Shown here piece after piece: positions 36,738 through 45,336 of a stretch of DNA of 64,000 nt. How positions within the stretch are numbered: the first letter of the stretch is position 1; each line of letters opens with the position of its first letter. Made by a program: the position numbers and the translations under genes. Source of the DNA: Ruegeria sp. ANG-S4 (lineage in GTDB: Bacteria; Pseudomonadota; Alphaproteobacteria; Rhodobacterales; Rhodobacteraceae); the NCBI RefSeq assembly GCF_000814005.1, contig NZ_JWLK01000005.1, positions 744,001 through 808,000 of the forward strand. The letters are read 5' to 3'. The notes under the pieces were generated by a model. It did no database searches, was not told the origin of the DNA, and worked only from the letters and a program-made list of their open reading frames with translations.

Positions 36738-37517
36738 ATGTCGACCTTCCATACTATTACATTGCAATTTCAGAATGCCTTTATTCGATTGACTTTTTTC
36801 CTGATCTGCCTTGCCGCGTTTCTGGCCGTTTCCGCGACCATGCTGTCTGCGTTGGGCATTCTGCCCTGGCTGTCCATGCAAGCCAGCTTTGGCGCCGACC
36901 CAATTGACGCAGGTGCCTATATTCAGATCGGGCTCACCTGCCTGATTCTCATGCTGGCATTCTACCTTCCTGCAAATGCCCGAATGATGGCATTGGAAAA
37001 CAACCATCGAAAATTCGCGCTGAACATGCACGACATTGTTGACGCCTACCAAGTCGCCCATGCGGCGGACCGCAGCGGTGCATTTTCGCTGGGTTCAGAG
37101 TTCGACGCGGTGAAGGAAAGAATGGCGTTTCTGCGGGATCACCCCGATCTGCAGGCACTTGAGCCGCAGATATTGGAGCTCGCGGCCCAAATGAGCCACG
37201 TCAGTCAGGAACTTGCTGATACCTATGGTGACGCGAAAGTGGCGCGTGCCCGCACCTTCCTGCAGCAACGGCAGGAGGAGATCGAGCAATTCCAGCATCG
37301 GATCGAAGATGCGCAGACCATCCAGCATGAGCTGCGCCAATGGACTCATGATATCGAAATCGAAGAATCCATCGCCAAATCCCAACTCAGGCGTCTGCGC
37401 GACGAGCTGTTCGAGTTGCTGCCGGAACTGTCTGCGCAGTTGCAAACGCCGCCTGACGATCACGGATCCGGCGCGTCGAGTGTGATTGCCATGTCCCCAC
37501 CACGTGCGGCGGAATAG
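36738..37517 (+). CDS. membrane-anchored coiled-coil protein
   Basis: The product has 259 residues. The start at 36738 is set by AAGGAGG (36721-36727) with a 10-base spacing. Two membrane helices lie near residues 14-48 and 60-76 (LTFFLICLAAFLAVSATML; IGLTCLILMLAFYL). The remaining 180 residues are predicted mostly helical and cytosolic, with coiled-coil character in LEPQILELAAQMSHVSQELA and QQRQEEIEQFQHRIEDAQ. Similar proteins next to radA in roseobacters are sometimes labelled DNA repair proteins; I see no nuclease or DNA-binding motif that supports this. Confidence 0.75.
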   Translation: MSTFHTITLQFQNAFIRLTFFLICLAAFLAVSATMLSALGILPWLSMQASFGADPIDAGAYIQIGLTCLILMLAFYLPANARMMALENNHRKFALNMHDIVDAYQVAHAADRSGAFSLGSEFDAVKERMAFLRDHPDLQALEPQILELAAQMSHVSQELADTYGDAKVARARTFLQQRQEEIEQFQHRIEDAQTIQHELRQWTHDIEIEESIAKSQLRRLRDELFELLPELSAQLQTPPDDHGSGASSVIAMSPPRAAE

Positions 37518-37638
37518 GCGCAGACGCGCCTGCGGGGGACGATGGCCTACAGGGCCTGAGGACACCGCGCCCCGCCGGCGGGGATGAAACGACCGCAAGG
37601 GCTTGAAGAACCGTTCATCCTCGGGCACGAATTGCGCC

Positions 37639-39000
37639 ATGGCAAAGACGACTTTCTCTTGCTCGGCTTGCGGCGCGTCCCATTCGCGCTGGTCCGGGCG
37701 CTGCGACGCATGTGGCGAATGGAACACCATTGCGCAGGACGCGCCCTTATCGGCTGGCCCGGCGAAAAAATCCCTCGGTGGCAAGCGCGGCCAGTCCATT
37801 TTACTCACGGACCTGTCGACCGAGGAAACACCGCCGCCCCGCACGCTCTGCGGCGTTGACGAATTGGATCGGGTTCTGGGCGGTGGCCTTGTTCCCGCAT
37901 CCGCCCTTTTGGTTGGCGGTGATCCGGGAATTGGCAAGTCGACCCTGCTGTTGCAAGCTGCAGCCCGTTTCGCGCGTGAAGGGGTCAAAACCATTTATGT
38001 GTCAGGCGAAGAAGCCAGCGCCCAGGTTCGCATGCGCGCTCGTCGCCTGGGGTTGGAAGACGCCCCCGTTCAACTGGCGGCAGAAACGAACCTGCGTGAC
38101 ATCCTTACCACATTGGAAGCCGAAAAGCCCGGGCTTGCGATCATCGACTCGATCCAAACCATGTGGGCGGACAACGTGGACAGCGCACCCGGCTCGGTTT
38201 CGCAGGTTCGCGCCGCAGCGCATGAATTGACCACGTTTGCCAAACGGCACGGCGTGTCGATCGTTATGGTCGGCCATGTCACCAAGGAAGGCCAGATCGC
38301 CGGGCCACGTGTGGTCGAGCACATGGTCGATACCGTGCTTTACTTCGAAGGGGAACGCGGCCACCAGTTCCGCATCCTGCGCGCCGTCAAGAACCGCTTT
38401 GGTCCAGCCGATGAGATCGGTGTCTTCGAGATGACCGGCAAGGGACTGGCCCAAGTCACCAACCCTTCGGCGCTGTTTCTGTCCGAGCGCGGCAAGCCCA
38501 GCCCCGGTTCCGCAGTGTTTGCGGGTATTGAGGGGACGCGTCCGGTGTTGGTCGAACTGCAGGCCCTTGTCGCTCCCTCGCCTCATTCACAGCCCAGACG
38601 TACTGTGGTTGGATGGGACAGCGGTCGGCTTGCCATGATCCTTGCCGTACTAGAAGCACGTTGCGGCATCCCGTTTGCTGGCCTTGACGTGTATCTGAAC
38701 GTCGCCGGAGGGCTGAAAGTCAGCGAACCCGCAGCCGACCTTGCGGTTGCCGCTGCACTGCTGAGCGCCCGCGAGGATACCGCCCTGCCCGCCGATACCG
38801 TGGTTTTCGGAGAAATCTCGTTATCCGGGGCACTTAGACCGGCCCCGCAGACAGAAAACAGGTTGAAAGAAGCGCAAAAACTTGGTTTCACAGCGGCAAT
38901 TGCTCCGGCGGGTGGCAAAACCGGCACTGTGGCAGGTCTGACACTCACCCGACCCTCTGATCTGGTGGGGTTTGTTGGCGAAACCTTCGGAGCAGGTTAG
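37639..39000 (+). CDS. radA: DNA repair protein RadA (Sms)
   Basis: RadA is a RecA-like helicase that promotes branch migration in recombinational repair. The protein has 453 residues from the ATG at 37639. The N-terminal zinc finger uses Cys8, Cys11, Cys22 and Cys25. Walker A is GGDPGIGKST at residues 93-102, and the RadA-specific KNRFG motif follows. The C-terminal Lon-protease-like domain (YLNVAGGLKVSEPAADLAVA) lacks protease function in this family. The gap of 121 bases upstream contains a GC-rich palindrome but no clear terminator. Confidence 0.98.
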   Translation: MAKTTFSCSACGASHSRWSGRCDACGEWNTIAQDAPLSAGPAKKSLGGKRGQSILLTDLSTEETPPPRTLCGVDELDRVLGGGLVPASALLVGGDPGIGKSTLLLQAAARFAREGVKTIYVSGEEASAQVRMRARRLGLEDAPVQLAAETNLRDILTTLEAEKPGLAIIDSIQTMWADNVDSAPGSVSQVRAAAHELTTFAKRHGVSIVMVGHVTKEGQIAGPRVVEHMVDTVLYFEGERGHQFRILRAVKNRFGPADEIGVFEMTGKGLAQVTNPSALFLSERGKPSPGSAVFAGIEGTRPVLVELQALVAPSPHSQPRRTVVGWDSGRLAMILAVLEARCGIPFAGLDVYLNVAGGLKVSEPAADLAVAAALLSAREDTALPADTVVFGEISLSGALRPAPQTENRLKEAQKLGFTAAIAPAGGKTGTVAGLTLTRPSDLVGFVGETFGAG

Positions 39001-39040
39001 AGTTGCGCCTTGAGAGGCAGAAAAAGAACAGGCGAGGACC

Positions 39041-39655
39041 ATGGAAGGTTTTACAATAATTGACGGGGTGGTCGCCCTGATCATCGTGGTGTCGGGCATC
39101 CTTGCTTACTCGCGCGGCTTCCTGCGCGAAGTTCTCGCCATTGCCGGCTGGGTCGCCGCGGCGGTTCTGGCCTTCATTTTTGCGCCGCAGGTCGTACCGC
39201 TGGTCAAGGAAATACCAGTCGTGGGAGATTTCCTGCGCGACAGTTGCGAGCTTTCGGTGATCACCGGTTTTGCCGCTGTATTTGCGGTCGCTCTGATTGT
39301 GGTCAGTATCTTCACACCGCTCTTTTCGTCGCTGGTTCAGCGATCGGCCCTGGGCGGACTGGATCAGGCGCTTGGGTTCTTCTTCGGAATCGCGCGGGGC
39401 ATCCTTTTGGTCGCTATCGCTTTCTTTGTATACGACACCGTGATGACCGGACAGTCTTACACGATTGTGGATGAAAGCCGCTCGGCCAAAGTCTTTGAGC
39501 AGTTCAGCGACCGGATCGAAGAGCAGAACCCCGAACAGGCGCTTGGCTGGATCACTGCACAGTATGAAGAACTTGTTGCAAGCTGCACGGCAGACAGTGC
39601 CATCCAGGCGGAAACGCCTCAGGAGGAAACCACTGACGGCACTGCGAGCGAGTAG
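39041..39655 (+). CDS. cvpA: CvpA family membrane protein
   Basis: The 204-residue protein has four to five membrane helices and matches the CvpA family: IIDGVVALIIVVSGILAYSR, then GFLREVLAIAGWVAA, and later RSALGGLDQALGFFFGIARG. CvpA in E. coli is needed for colicin V production and resistance to some envelope stresses. It commonly precedes purF, as here, with only a small zinc protein gene between. The C-terminal tail is acidic. A ribosome binding site GCGAGGA lies just before the start and a strong terminator follows at 39682. Confidence 0.93.
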   Translation: MEGFTIIDGVVALIIVVSGILAYSRGFLREVLAIAGWVAAAVLAFIFAPQVVPLVKEIPVVGDFLRDSCELSVITGFAAVFAVALIVVSIFTPLFSSLVQRSALGGLDQALGFFFGIARGILLVAIAFFVYDTVMTGQSYTIVDESRSAKVFEQFSDRIEEQNPEQALGWITAQYEELVASCTADSAIQAETPQEETTDGTASE

Positions 39656-39681
39656 CTAAGACATCAAGTTACCCAATACGG

Positions 39682-39712
39682 AAAAGCCCGGTTTGAACCG
39701 GGCTTTTTTATT
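39682..39712. terminator. Rho-independent terminator after cvpA, possibly bidirectional
   Basis: A long stem AAAAGCCCGGTT (39682-39693) pairs with AACCGGGCTTTT (39696-39707) and continues in T residues. The A-run on the left side would give a T-tract on the minus strand as well, so the element may serve both cvpA and the convergent zinc-protein gene. Confidence 0.92.
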
Positions 39713-39714
39713 GC

Positions 39715-39936
39715 TCAGATAAAACCCTCGCCGCCGCACACGGGACATCGGATTGTTTTCAGGCCGAAACATCCATCGCAGCGGGACATAATCGGCTTGC
39801 CGTGCACGTCCCGACCTTTGATTACTTCGCCGGCGCCCTTGCAGATTTCACAGGGCGCACGCCCCATTCCCCTGCATCTGTGGCACCGTCGTTTTACCGG
39901 TTCTTCTTTTTTTCCGCCCGGCTTGTTTTGCCACAT
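39715..39936 (-). CDS. small stand-alone DnaJ-type zinc-finger protein
   Basis: The 73-residue product has four CxxC motifs arranged like the cysteine-rich domain of DnaJ: CHRCRGMG, CEICKGAG, CDGCFGLK and CPVCGGEG. The third is degenerate. Such a domain binds two zinc ions; there is no J domain. The ATG at 39936 is preceded by GGAG at an 8-base spacing. The frame is open upstream to a TTG at 40089 and would add 51 residues with two more CxxC pairs (CDLCNNG and CTAC), but there is no ribosome binding site there. It is convergent with cvpA and divergent from purF. Confidence 0.75.
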   Translation of the reverse strand: MWQNKPGGKKEEPVKRRCHRCRGMGRAPCEICKGAGEVIKGRDVHGKPIMSRCDGCFGLKTIRCPVCGGEGFI

Positions 39937-40262
39937 TTGATGCTCTCCACACCGATTTCGGTCAAAGTTGCGCGGCGTTCGCGGGGCCATGACAGCACAT
40001 GCTGTGCACTTTGTCACCTGCGCCGACCCATTGTTGCAAAGATCGCAACGCACCTGCGGCAAAAGGTAAATGTGATCCTTTGATGACAAGGGCCGCGTAA
40101 GGCATTATGTGGGTGCCGAAACAGCCACGGAATCGGAGCGTTCAGCCTTGCCCGTACCCAATGATGTCAATTGCGAAAGCCCAAGCGACACATGGCAAGC
40201 ACGCCCTTCCCGACCGCTGAATCGTCTCAGAGCAAAATCGTCGTAGAAATTGGAGCCCGTAC
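39937..40262. other. intergenic region between the zinc-finger gene and purF
   Basis: This 326-base region should hold divergent promoters. It includes an open frame continuing the zinc-finger gene upstream, and a near-palindrome CAGCACATGCTG. I see no riboswitch, PurR-type operator or RNA gene. The 20 bases before purF carry the GGAG ribosome binding site. Confidence 0.5.
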
Positions 40263-41786
40263 ATGTGTGGGATTTTGGGGATCGCAAGCAGGACGCATGA
40301 TGTGTTTGCGGAAATCTATGACGGGTTGCTGATGTTGCAGCACCGCGGGCAGGACGCCTCGGGGATTGTTACCAACAACGGGGAATTCTTTCGCGAGAAG
40401 AAGGCCAACGGACTGGTCAAGGACGTGTTCAACACCAACGATGCCGAGACCCTGTTGGGCAAAATCGGCATGGGCCACGTGCGCTATCCAACCGCTGGTT
40501 CGCTCAGCGCGGCAGAAGCGCAACCATTTTTTGTGAACGCCCCCTACGGCATCTATCTGGTTCATAACGGCAACATCACGAACACTGCCGAGCAGCGCGA
40601 AAAGGTGACGGGGAAATACAGCCGCCACCTGAGGACCACTTCGGATTCCGAGATTTTGCTGAACGTTCTGGCCGACAAGGTGGCCGACGCAATCAAGGTC
40701 AATGGCAACGCCGATCCGATCCGCAACATCTTTGCTGGTGTGAAGATGACGATGGAGCGTGTTCAGGGCGCCTATTCCGTCATCTGTCTGATTGCGGGTG
40801 TTGGTATGCTGGCCTTCCGCGACCCGTTCGGCATCCGCCCCCTTTCCGTCGCAAAGCGCGACGTGGACGGACCGGGCGATGACTATGCGTTTGCCTCAGA
40901 AGACGTGGCTTTTGGCATCAATGGCTTCGAAAAACTGCGCGACCTGCGACCGGGCGAGGCGATCCTGATTGATCTGGATGGCAATATGCACGAGTTCCAG
41001 GCGGTCGAGGGTGAGCTGACGCCTTGTATTTTCGAATACGTCTATCTGGCACGCCCGGATTCTCTGCTGGACGGGGTGTCCGTTTACAAAACCCAGATGC
41101 GCATGGGGCAAACGTTGGCCCGGCAAATTCAGGACTCGGGTCTGGATATTGACCGGATTATTCCCGTTCCGGACAGCGCCCGACCTGTTGCGCTTGAGGC
41201 TGCCAAGATCACTGGAATCCCCTATCGCGAAGGTCTGGTGAAGAACCGTTATGTCGGGCGGACATTCATCATGCCGGGTCAGGAAGAGCGGCAGAAATCC
41301 GTTCGACGCAAACTGAACGCGGTGCCGCTGGAATTTGAAGGGCACAACGTTCTGTTGATCGACGACTCCATCGTTCGGGGAAACACGATCAAAAAGATCG
41401 TCCAGATGTGCCGCGAGGCTGGTGCCAAAAAGGTCTACGTGGCCAGCGCCTCGCCACCGGTCAAGTATCCCAACGTCTACGGCATCGACATGCCGACCAA
41501 GCACGAGTTGATCGCCAACGGTAAAGACATTGAAGAAATTCGGGCTGAACTGGGCGCGGATGCGCTGTTTTATCAGCACTTGGACGACCTGATCTGGGCG
41601 GCGCAGGAGGGCAACCCGGATATCAAGGCGTTTGATTGCTCGTGCTTTGATGGCAACTACATCACCGGCAGCGTCAGCGACAATTACCTGGACAGTCTGG
41701 AGAACAGCAGCCGGGTCAGCAAAAAGCGGAAAGACATGCAGGTGGTCGGTGGATCGTGGAACGCCGCCAAATTGGCGTCAGGCTAG
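40263..41786 (+). CDS. purF: amidophosphoribosyltransferase
   Basis: PurF makes phosphoribosylamine from PRPP and glutamine, the first step of purine synthesis. The protein has 507 residues. The catalytic glutaminase Cys is residue 2 (MCGILGIAS), so no propeptide is needed beyond removal of Met. The PRPP loop reads VLLIDDSIVRGNTIK. Cysteines in TPCIFEY, MCREAGAK and FDCSCFDGNY lie where iron-sulfur type PurF enzymes carry ligands, though the last pair is C-x-C, so cluster binding is uncertain. GGAG lies 7 bases before the ATG. It follows the cvpA region as in many proteobacteria. Confidence 0.98.
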   Translation: MCGILGIASRTHDVFAEIYDGLLMLQHRGQDASGIVTNNGEFFREKKANGLVKDVFNTNDAETLLGKIGMGHVRYPTAGSLSAAEAQPFFVNAPYGIYLVHNGNITNTAEQREKVTGKYSRHLRTTSDSEILLNVLADKVADAIKVNGNADPIRNIFAGVKMTMERVQGAYSVICLIAGVGMLAFRDPFGIRPLSVAKRDVDGPGDDYAFASEDVAFGINGFEKLRDLRPGEAILIDLDGNMHEFQAVEGELTPCIFEYVYLARPDSLLDGVSVYKTQMRMGQTLARQIQDSGLDIDRIIPVPDSARPVALEAAKITGIPYREGLVKNRYVGRTFIMPGQEERQKSVRRKLNAVPLEFEGHNVLLIDDSIVRGNTIKKIVQMCREAGAKKVYVASASPPVKYPNVYGIDMPTKHELIANGKDIEEIRAELGADALFYQHLDDLIWAAQEGNPDIKAFDCSCFDGNYITGSVSDNYLDSLENSSRVSKKRKDMQVVGGSWNAAKLASG

Positions 41787-41910
41787 GGTCAAGTACCGAA
41801 TCACCTGCAAATTATGCCAAACGACCATCGATAGTTGACGTTCGGGAAGCCGGAGAAGGTGGAAAATTTCCGCCGACCCGTCAAAGCTGAACCTGTCGTG
41901 ATTGCAAGGA

Positions 41911-41966
41911 CTTCGGTCAGACCCGTGCGACCACCAATGCGAAGCACGGGCCGAAGGCTTTTATTC
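41911..41966 (+). terminator. two-stem hairpin downstream of purF, possible terminator
   Basis: CTTCGG (41911-41916) pairs with CCGAAG (41951-41956), and inside it CCCGTGC (41922-41928) pairs with GCACGGG (41944-41950), followed by GCTTTTATTC. It lies 125 bases after the purF stop. A weak T-tract and an internal bulge make it less certain than the other terminators. Confidence 0.45.
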
Positions 41967-42015
41967 ACCTGCTTCGTTTGATAGCGCGCCGGCTGAACTC
42001 CACTCACGAACAAGG

Positions 42016-42036
42016 GGTCCGAGCGCCGCTCGGACC
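42016..42036 (+). promoter_or_regulatory. perfect 9-bp hairpin just before an 82-residue ORF
   Basis: GGTCCGAGC (42016-42024) pairs with GCTCGGACC (42028-42036) around a GCC loop. It ends 7 bases before the ATG at 42044. The only purine-rich ribosome-binding candidate, AAGGGG (42012-42017), is separated from the ATG by the hairpin and partly inside it. There is no T-tract. It may control translation start. Confidence 0.5.
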
Positions 42037-42043
42037 GCATTAC

Positions 42044-42292
42044 ATGTCAAACATCACCGTCAAAAGCGCGGCCACACAGAAGGGCGCGCTGAAGAAGAAT
42101 TCTGTCTCGGTCCTGGGTGTCTTTGGACCCAAGTCCAATATGCGTGCGCTGATGCGCCTGTCGTCGGGCCGCGTGAAAGAGGTAAAACCTGGAAGTCGGG
42201 TTGCATCCGGCAAGGTTGTGGCCGTTGATGAACACGGCGTGATGCTGCAGCAAAGCGGCAAGGCAAGACGGATTGCCATTCCCGGAGGCTGA
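42044..42292 (+). CDS. small conserved-looking protein of unknown function
   Basis: The product has 82 residues starting at the ATG at 42044. The N-terminal 25 residues are polar (MSNITVKSAATQKGALKKNS). The C-terminal half, RVKEVKPGSRVASGKVVAVD and GVMLQQSGKARRIAIPGG, has the strand pattern of a small beta-barrel reminiscent of PilP/GspC-type periplasmic domains, but there is no signal peptide. I cannot assign a family. It lies 257 bases downstream of purF with a structured leader and 42 bases before an SDR gene. Confidence 0.6.
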   Translation: MSNITVKSAATQKGALKKNSVSVLGVFGPKSNMRALMRLSSGRVKEVKPGSRVASGKVVAVDEHGVMLQQSGKARRIAIPGG

Positions 42293-42334
42293 TCCGGGCT
42301 TGACGCCCTGCCCCCAGCCGTTCAAACCGCGCCC

Positions 42335-42979
42335 ATGACCGATCAGACCAAAATCGCCCTCATCACCGGCGCGTCTCGGGGCCTGGGTGCCGCCCTGGCC
42401 GAGGCGCTGTCGCCCGAGTATCACATCGTCGCCGTTGCCCGAACCACCGGCGGGTTGGAAGAGCTGGATGACCGAATTCAGGCCAAGGGCGGCTCTGCCA
42501 CGTTGGCGCCCATGGACATTACCGACCCCGATGCAATGGCAACCTTGTGTCGCGGCATCCACGACCGCTGGGGCAAGGTGGATCTGTGGCTCCATACAGC
42601 AATCCATGCATCTGCGCTGACACCTGTCCATTTCGCAGATCCGAAGGAGTGGACCAAGGCCCTGAACACCAACGCCACAGCAACCTCTGTTTTGATTCCG
42701 TACGTAAGCCCACTGCTGGGCGAAGATGGTAACGCGGTGTTTTTTGACGACCCGAAGGCTGGTGAAAAATTCTATGGCATCTATGGCGCGACCAAAGCTG
42801 CGCAAATGGCAATGGCGCGCAGTTGGGCCGCGGAAACAGCGCGAACCGGCCCGCGCGTTACGATAATCGAACCTGCGCCGATGCCGACTGCGGTCCGTGC
42901 GCGGTTCCATCCGGGTGAGGACCGCGATCCATTGACATCTACTGCGGATGAAGCGGCACGCATTGTCGCGTTGCTTTAG
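42335..42979 (+). CDS. short-chain dehydrogenase/reductase family protein
   Basis: The 214-residue protein has the NAD(P)-binding motif ITGASRGLGAALAEAL and the catalytic YxxxK as YGATK in FYGIYGATKAAQMAMA. The segment after the cofactor site (VDLWLHTAIHASAL) differs from the usual NNAG motif, reading HTAI. It may be an atypical oxidoreductase close to the YciK group. The protein is slightly shorter than most SDRs. The substrate is unknown. A dispersed palindromic repeat begins at the base after its TAG. Confidence 0.85.
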   Translation: MTDQTKIALITGASRGLGAALAEALSPEYHIVAVARTTGGLEELDDRIQAKGGSATLAPMDITDPDAMATLCRGIHDRWGKVDLWLHTAIHASALTPVHFADPKEWTKALNTNATATSVLIPYVSPLLGEDGNAVFFDDPKAGEKFYGIYGATKAAQMAMARSWAAETARTGPRVTIIEPAPMPTAVRARFHPGEDRDPLTSTADEAARIVALL

Positions 42980-43033
42980 GAATGGCCCTTTGGGCCATGC
43001 CTCCGGCGGGGATATTTTTGGCCAGATGAAGCG
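42980..43033. repeat. dispersed palindromic element, copy 1
   Basis: The 54-base element opens with GAATGGCCC-TTT-GGGCCAT, a hairpin, followed by GCCTCCGGCGGGGATATTTT and then TGGCCAGATGAAGCG. Apart from the hairpin loop, an inverted copy at 46775-46830 is identical. It fills the gap between the convergent SDR and DUF815 ATPase genes, so it may act as a bidirectional terminator. I recall similar sequence being widespread at gene ends in roseobacters. Confidence 0.85.
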
Positions 43034-43039
43034 GGCGGA

Positions 43040-43882
43040 TTACGCTATGTGCACACCGTTGCGCCCGGCCAGATCGACGAAAAACTGCCACGCCACACGG
43101 CCCGAGCGAGCGCCGCGGGTCGCCTGCCATTCGATCGCTTCGGCCTTCAAAACCTTCTGGTCGATCGAAACACCAAAGGCAGCGCAATATCGGTCGATCA
43201 TGGCGAGGTATTCATCCTGATCACAGGGGTGAAAGCCGAGCCACAGTCCGAAACGATCTGACAGCGAGACCTTTTCTTCGACAGCCTCGGACGGGTTGAT
43301 CGCACTGGACCGTTCGTTTTCAATCATGTCGCGCGGCATCAGGTGTCGACGGTTTGAAGTGGCGTAAAACACAACGTTTTCGGGGCGGCCTTCGATGCCG
43401 CCGTCCAGAACGGCCTTGAGCGATTTGTAGTGCTGATCGTCATGGCTGAACGAAAGGTCATCGCAGAAAAGGATGAAGCGGTGCGCAGAAGCGCGCAGGT
43501 GGTTCAGAAGACGTGCGACCGTGGCCATGTCCTCTCGCTGAAGTTCGACCAGCTTCAAGTCCGGGTGCTCGGTTTGCAGCGTGCCGTGAACAGCTTTGAC
43601 AAGGCTGGATTTACCCATACCTCGTGCACCCCACAAAAGTGCGTTGTTGGCTTTGAACCCTTTCGCGAACCTGCGCGTGTTGTCCAGCAATGTGTCCCGC
43701 GATCGATTGATACCGACCAGCAGGTCCAGATCGACGCGGTTTACCTGACCGACAGGCTCTAACCTGTCTGGTTCAACATGCCAGACAAAGGCAGACGCCG
43801 CATCAAAATCGGGGGCAGCCAAGGGCGCGGGAGCGATCCGTTCCAATGCGTCTGCTATGCGATTCAAGGCTTGATCGTCCAT
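43040..43882 (-). CDS. DUF815 family AAA+ ATPase
   Basis: The 280-residue product starts at the ATG at 43882, preceded by GGAGGAG. Walker A is GARGMGKSS and the Walker B-like segment is FILFCDDLSF. The order NNALLWGARGMGKSSLVKAV, YKSLKAVLDGGIEGRPENV followed by YATSNRRHLMPRDM, and ETVSLSDRFGLWLGF-like SDRFGLWLGF is diagnostic of DUF815. Its role in bacteria is unknown; it may be a AAA+ chaperone or adaptor. It lies downstream of the tat operon on the same strand but beyond a terminator reading the same way is not present between its start and tatC, whose own terminator at 43947 separates them. Confidence 0.9.
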   Translation of the reverse strand: MDDQALNRIADALERIAPAPLAAPDFDAASAFVWHVEPDRLEPVGQVNRVDLDLLVGINRSRDTLLDNTRRFAKGFKANNALLWGARGMGKSSLVKAVHGTLQTEHPDLKLVELQREDMATVARLLNHLRASAHRFILFCDDLSFSHDDQHYKSLKAVLDGGIEGRPENVVFYATSNRRHLMPRDMIENERSSAINPSEAVEEKVSLSDRFGLWLGFHPCDQDEYLAMIDRYCAAFGVSIDQKVLKAEAIEWQATRGARSGRVAWQFFVDLAGRNGVHIA

Positions 43883-43946
43883 CTGCTCCTCCACGGCGTC
43901 TTGCTGGGTTCAAACCACGTTCCGGAGGGCACAACAAGAGCATGGA

Positions 43947-43980
43947 AAGAAAAAGGCGCGCCCTGTGCGGGCGCGCCTGT
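43947..43980 (-). terminator. Rho-independent terminator of the tatABC operon
   Basis: On the minus strand AGGCGCGCCC (complement of 43970-43979) pairs with GGGCGCGCCT (complement of 43955-43964) around a 5-base loop, followed by TTTTTCTTT. It begins 17 bases after the tatC stop codon. Confidence 0.93.
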
Positions 43981-43996
43981 TGCGAGAAACGCGGTG

Positions 43997-44875
43997 TTAT
44001 TTCTGTTCTTCTTCCCGAACTATTTCGGCGTCAGCTTCTGCCTCTTCATCGTCATAGTACCCGTCAGCGCGCAATTGCTCTTCGCGTTTTTTTTCAACCC
44101 GGGCCACAAGGAAAATCGACACCTCGTACAGGCCGTAAACGACGGTGAACAGGATGATCTGCGTGATCACATCAGGCGGCGTCACAACAGCCGCGAGAAC
44201 AAGAATGCCGATCACTGCGTATTTGCGAACTTCGCCCAACCCTTGTGCGCTGACCAGACCCGCCTTGCCCATCAGCGTCAGAAGCACCGGCAACTGAAAG
44301 CACAGGCCGAAGGCCACGATGAACTTGATTGTCAGGTTAAGGTATTGCTGTGCCGAACCCTGGAAAACCACGCTTTGCGGGGCTGAGGTCGCTCCGTCCA
44401 CAATGGCTTCTCCTTCCGCGCCAAATTGCTGGAACCCGAGAAAGAAGTCATAAGCCAACGGCGTGACCACGTAGAAAGCAAAACTTGCCCCGAGAACGAA
44501 CATGAAGGGGGATGCAAGCAGGAACGGCAAAAACGCGTTCTTTTCGGACTTGTAAAGGCCCGGCGCCACAAACCGCCACATCTGCATTCCGATATACGGG
44601 AACGCCAAAATGAACCCGCCCAACAGCGACACTTTCACATAGACAAAAAAGCCTTCTTGCAACGCAATGAAAATCAGACCGCAATCTTGTCCCCGTTCGG
44701 CAAGGGCCTCGCACAAGGGCATGGTCAGAAAGTTGAAGATGGGTTTGGCGACCGTGAAGCAGATGATCATCCCGATCAGAAAGGCAACTACACTATGGAT
44801 CAGTCGCGTGCGCAGTTCCGCCAGATGCTCGATCAATGGGGCCGAGCTGTCCTCGATCTCGTCCGTTTTGCTCAT
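43997..44875 (-). CDS. tatC: Tat protein translocase subunit TatC
   Basis: TatC is the multispanning receptor of the twin-arginine export pathway and binds the signal peptide. The protein has 292 residues and six membrane helices. The N-terminal [15 protein letters not shown] and the VRRHAVGL-like loop region, with the conserved acidic helix around [14 protein letters not shown] [14 protein letters not shown], are typical. The C-terminus carries a long acidic tail ([18 protein letters not shown]). Its ATG overlaps the tatB stop. The operon order tatA-tatB-tatC is standard. Confidence 0.97.
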   Translation of the reverse strand: MSKTDEIEDSSAPLIEHLAELRTRLIHSVVAFLIGMIICFTVAKPIFNFLTMPLCEALAERGQDCGLIFIALQEGFFVYVKVSLLGGFILAFPYIGMQMWRFVAPGLYKSEKNAFLPFLLASPFMFVLGASFAFYVVTPLAYDFFLGFQQFGAEGEAIVDGATSAPQSVVFQGSAQQYLNLTIKFIVAFGLCFQLPVLLTLMGKAGLVSAQGLGEVRKYAVIGILVLAAVVTPPDVITQIILFTVVYGLYEVSIFLVARVEKKREEQLRADGYYDDEEAEADAEIVREEEQK

Positions 44876-45330
44876 GTCTTGCTTTCAGTGTTCAATGCGG
44901 CCTCGGCGGCTTCGGCTTTGACCAGCGCGTCAGCGGCTTCCTTGGCCTTGCGCTCTGCCGCAGACCGTGCGGCGGTCGCCTGAATTTTTTTTGCCTGCTC
45001 CGCCCGTTCAGCAGCAAGTTTTCCGGTTTCGCTATCGGGATCGAACTTTGTCGGGTCCAGAGACTTTGCGACGTCGCGCGCGGCTTCGTTGACGCTGTCC
45101 ATTGCGCTGCCAACCGGGTTTGCTGCGGCGTTCAGGCCCTTTTTGATCTCGTTCACACCTGCCTGATCCGCGGCTTCGTTCATGGCGCTGCTGAACTCGC
45201 GCGCCATGCCGCGCGCCTTGCCGACAAACCGACCGACATTGCGGAACAGCACCGGCAGATCCTTGGGCCCCACAACGATCAGGGCAACGATGCCGATGAC
45301 CAGAAGCTCGGTCCAACCCAGATCAAACAT
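44872..45330 (-). CDS. tatB: Tat protein translocase subunit TatB
   Basis: TatB has a single N-terminal membrane helix ([20 protein letters not shown]) followed by [20 protein letters not shown] and a long amphipathic helix, then a charged alanine- and lysine-rich C-terminal region. The protein has 152 residues. It forms the receptor complex with TatC. The ATG at 45330 lies 6 bases after the tatA stop and the stop overlaps tatC by 4 bases. Confidence 0.95.
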   Translation of the reverse strand: MFDLGWTELLVIGIVALIVVGPKDLPVLFRNVGRFVGKARGMAREFSSAMNEAADQAGVNEIKKGLNAAANPVGSAMDSVNEAARDVAKSLDPTKFDPDSETGKLAAERAEQAKKIQATAARSAAERKAKEAADALVKAEAAEAALNTESKT

Positions 45331-45336
45331 CTGGGC

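Noticed and set aside
37518-37638. GC-rich palindromes (such as CCCCGCCGGCGGGG) between the coiled-coil protein gene and radA as a terminator.
   Set aside because: There is no T-tract and the stem-loop has no room for a loop in its perfect form; GC-rich palindromes arise easily in this composition.
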